In this document: piece by piece, positions 17,626 through 17,727 of the stretch
How the letters are laid out: each line of letters begins with the position of its first letter
How positions within the stretch are numbered: position 1 is the first letter of the stretch
Assembly (NCBI GenBank): GCA_020881085.1
Contig: JAJIYR010000103.1
Coordinates: 1 to 17,727, forward strand
DNA length: 17,727 nt
Direction: 5' to 3'
Origin: Rickettsia endosymbiont of Bryobia graminum
Lineage (GTDB): Bacteria > Pseudomonadota > Alphaproteobacteria > Rickettsiales > Rickettsiaceae
Translations under genes and position numbers: made by a program
Notes under the pieces: model-generated
What the model was told of the DNA's origin: nothing
Databases searched by the model: none
Seen by the model: the letters and a program-made list of their open reading frames with translations, nothing else

Positions 17626-17727
17626 TTAGAAGAAAGCTAGCTGATGATCCTCATGCAGTTTCTTATATTCCATGCCTTGGTTTTTTACGTATTTTCCTAT
17701 CATATTCTCATTTCCATGCTTACCTAC
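17626..17727 (-). mobile_element. tnpA: IS200/IS605-family transposase TnpA, C-terminal fragment at the window edge
   Basis: The minus strand encodes 33 residues up to a TAA at 17626-17628, from VGKHGNENMIGKYVKNQG to EYKKLHEDHQLAFF. The pattern (aromatic/Val-Gly, NE..I..YV.NQG.EY..L, then a QL-FF/LF end) is that of the C-terminus of Y1 tyrosine IS200/IS605 transposases. The rest of the gene lies outside the window, so it is unknown whether the copy is intact. With the adjoining hairpin it marks the right end of an element sitting immediately upstream of the transglycosylase gene. Confidence 0.7.

Noticed and set aside
1..17727. tRNA, rRNA or CRISPR array
   Set aside because: No cloverleaf-like segment, rRNA-like stretch or regularly spaced repeat was seen; nearly all sequence is accounted for by protein genes.

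Overview
The window is AT-rich and almost fully coding on the minus strand. It carries the five tandem, oversized VirB6 paralogues of the rvh (Rickettsiales vir homolog) P-type type IV secretion system. That set, together with an alphaproteobacterial NDUFAF5-like methyltransferase, a housekeeping lipoamide dehydrogenase and decayed insertion sequences on both flanks, points to an obligate intracellular member of the Rickettsiaceae. I infer the family with fair confidence. The genus (Rickettsia, Orientia or an IS-rich relative) cannot be fixed from the sequence alone.

Layout from left to right. Bases 2-203 (+) hold the 3' end of an IS30-family transposase with an internal deletion. Bases 204-380 are non-coding and contain a perfect 15-bp inverted repeat (311-344) that may end the long minus-strand transcript. 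Bases 381-14563 hold five VirB6-family genes on the minus strand. In transcription order they are rvhB6a (11603-14563), rvhB6b (9556-11616), rvhB6c (6649-9540), rvhB6d (3917-6568) and rvhB6e (381-3863). About 100 bp upstream of rvhB6a comes a second tightly packed minus-strand group, transcribed as lytic transglycosylase (16881-17555), NDUFAF5/BioC-like methyltransferase (16085-16876) and dihydrolipoyl dehydrogenase (14662-16059). The right edge (17602-17727) is the 3' end of an IS200/IS605-family tnpA with its downstream hairpin, directly abutting the 5' region of the transglycosylase gene.

The five VirB6 proteins each carry an exported N-terminal domain, a polytopic VirB6/TrbL membrane core and a hydrophilic C-terminal tail of very different length. 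Pattern comparison splits them into an a/b pair and a c/d/e trio. The trio also shares similar extracytoplasmic motifs. They probably assemble together in the inner-membrane part of the secretion channel. The transglycosylase could open peptidoglycan for such a machine, but its link to the rvh system is by proximity only. The methyltransferase and lpdA are metabolic or complex I-related genes with no obvious secretion role. The rvhB3/rvhB4 genes that I recall preceding rvhB6a in Rickettsia are not here, so this window may include a rearrangement junction.
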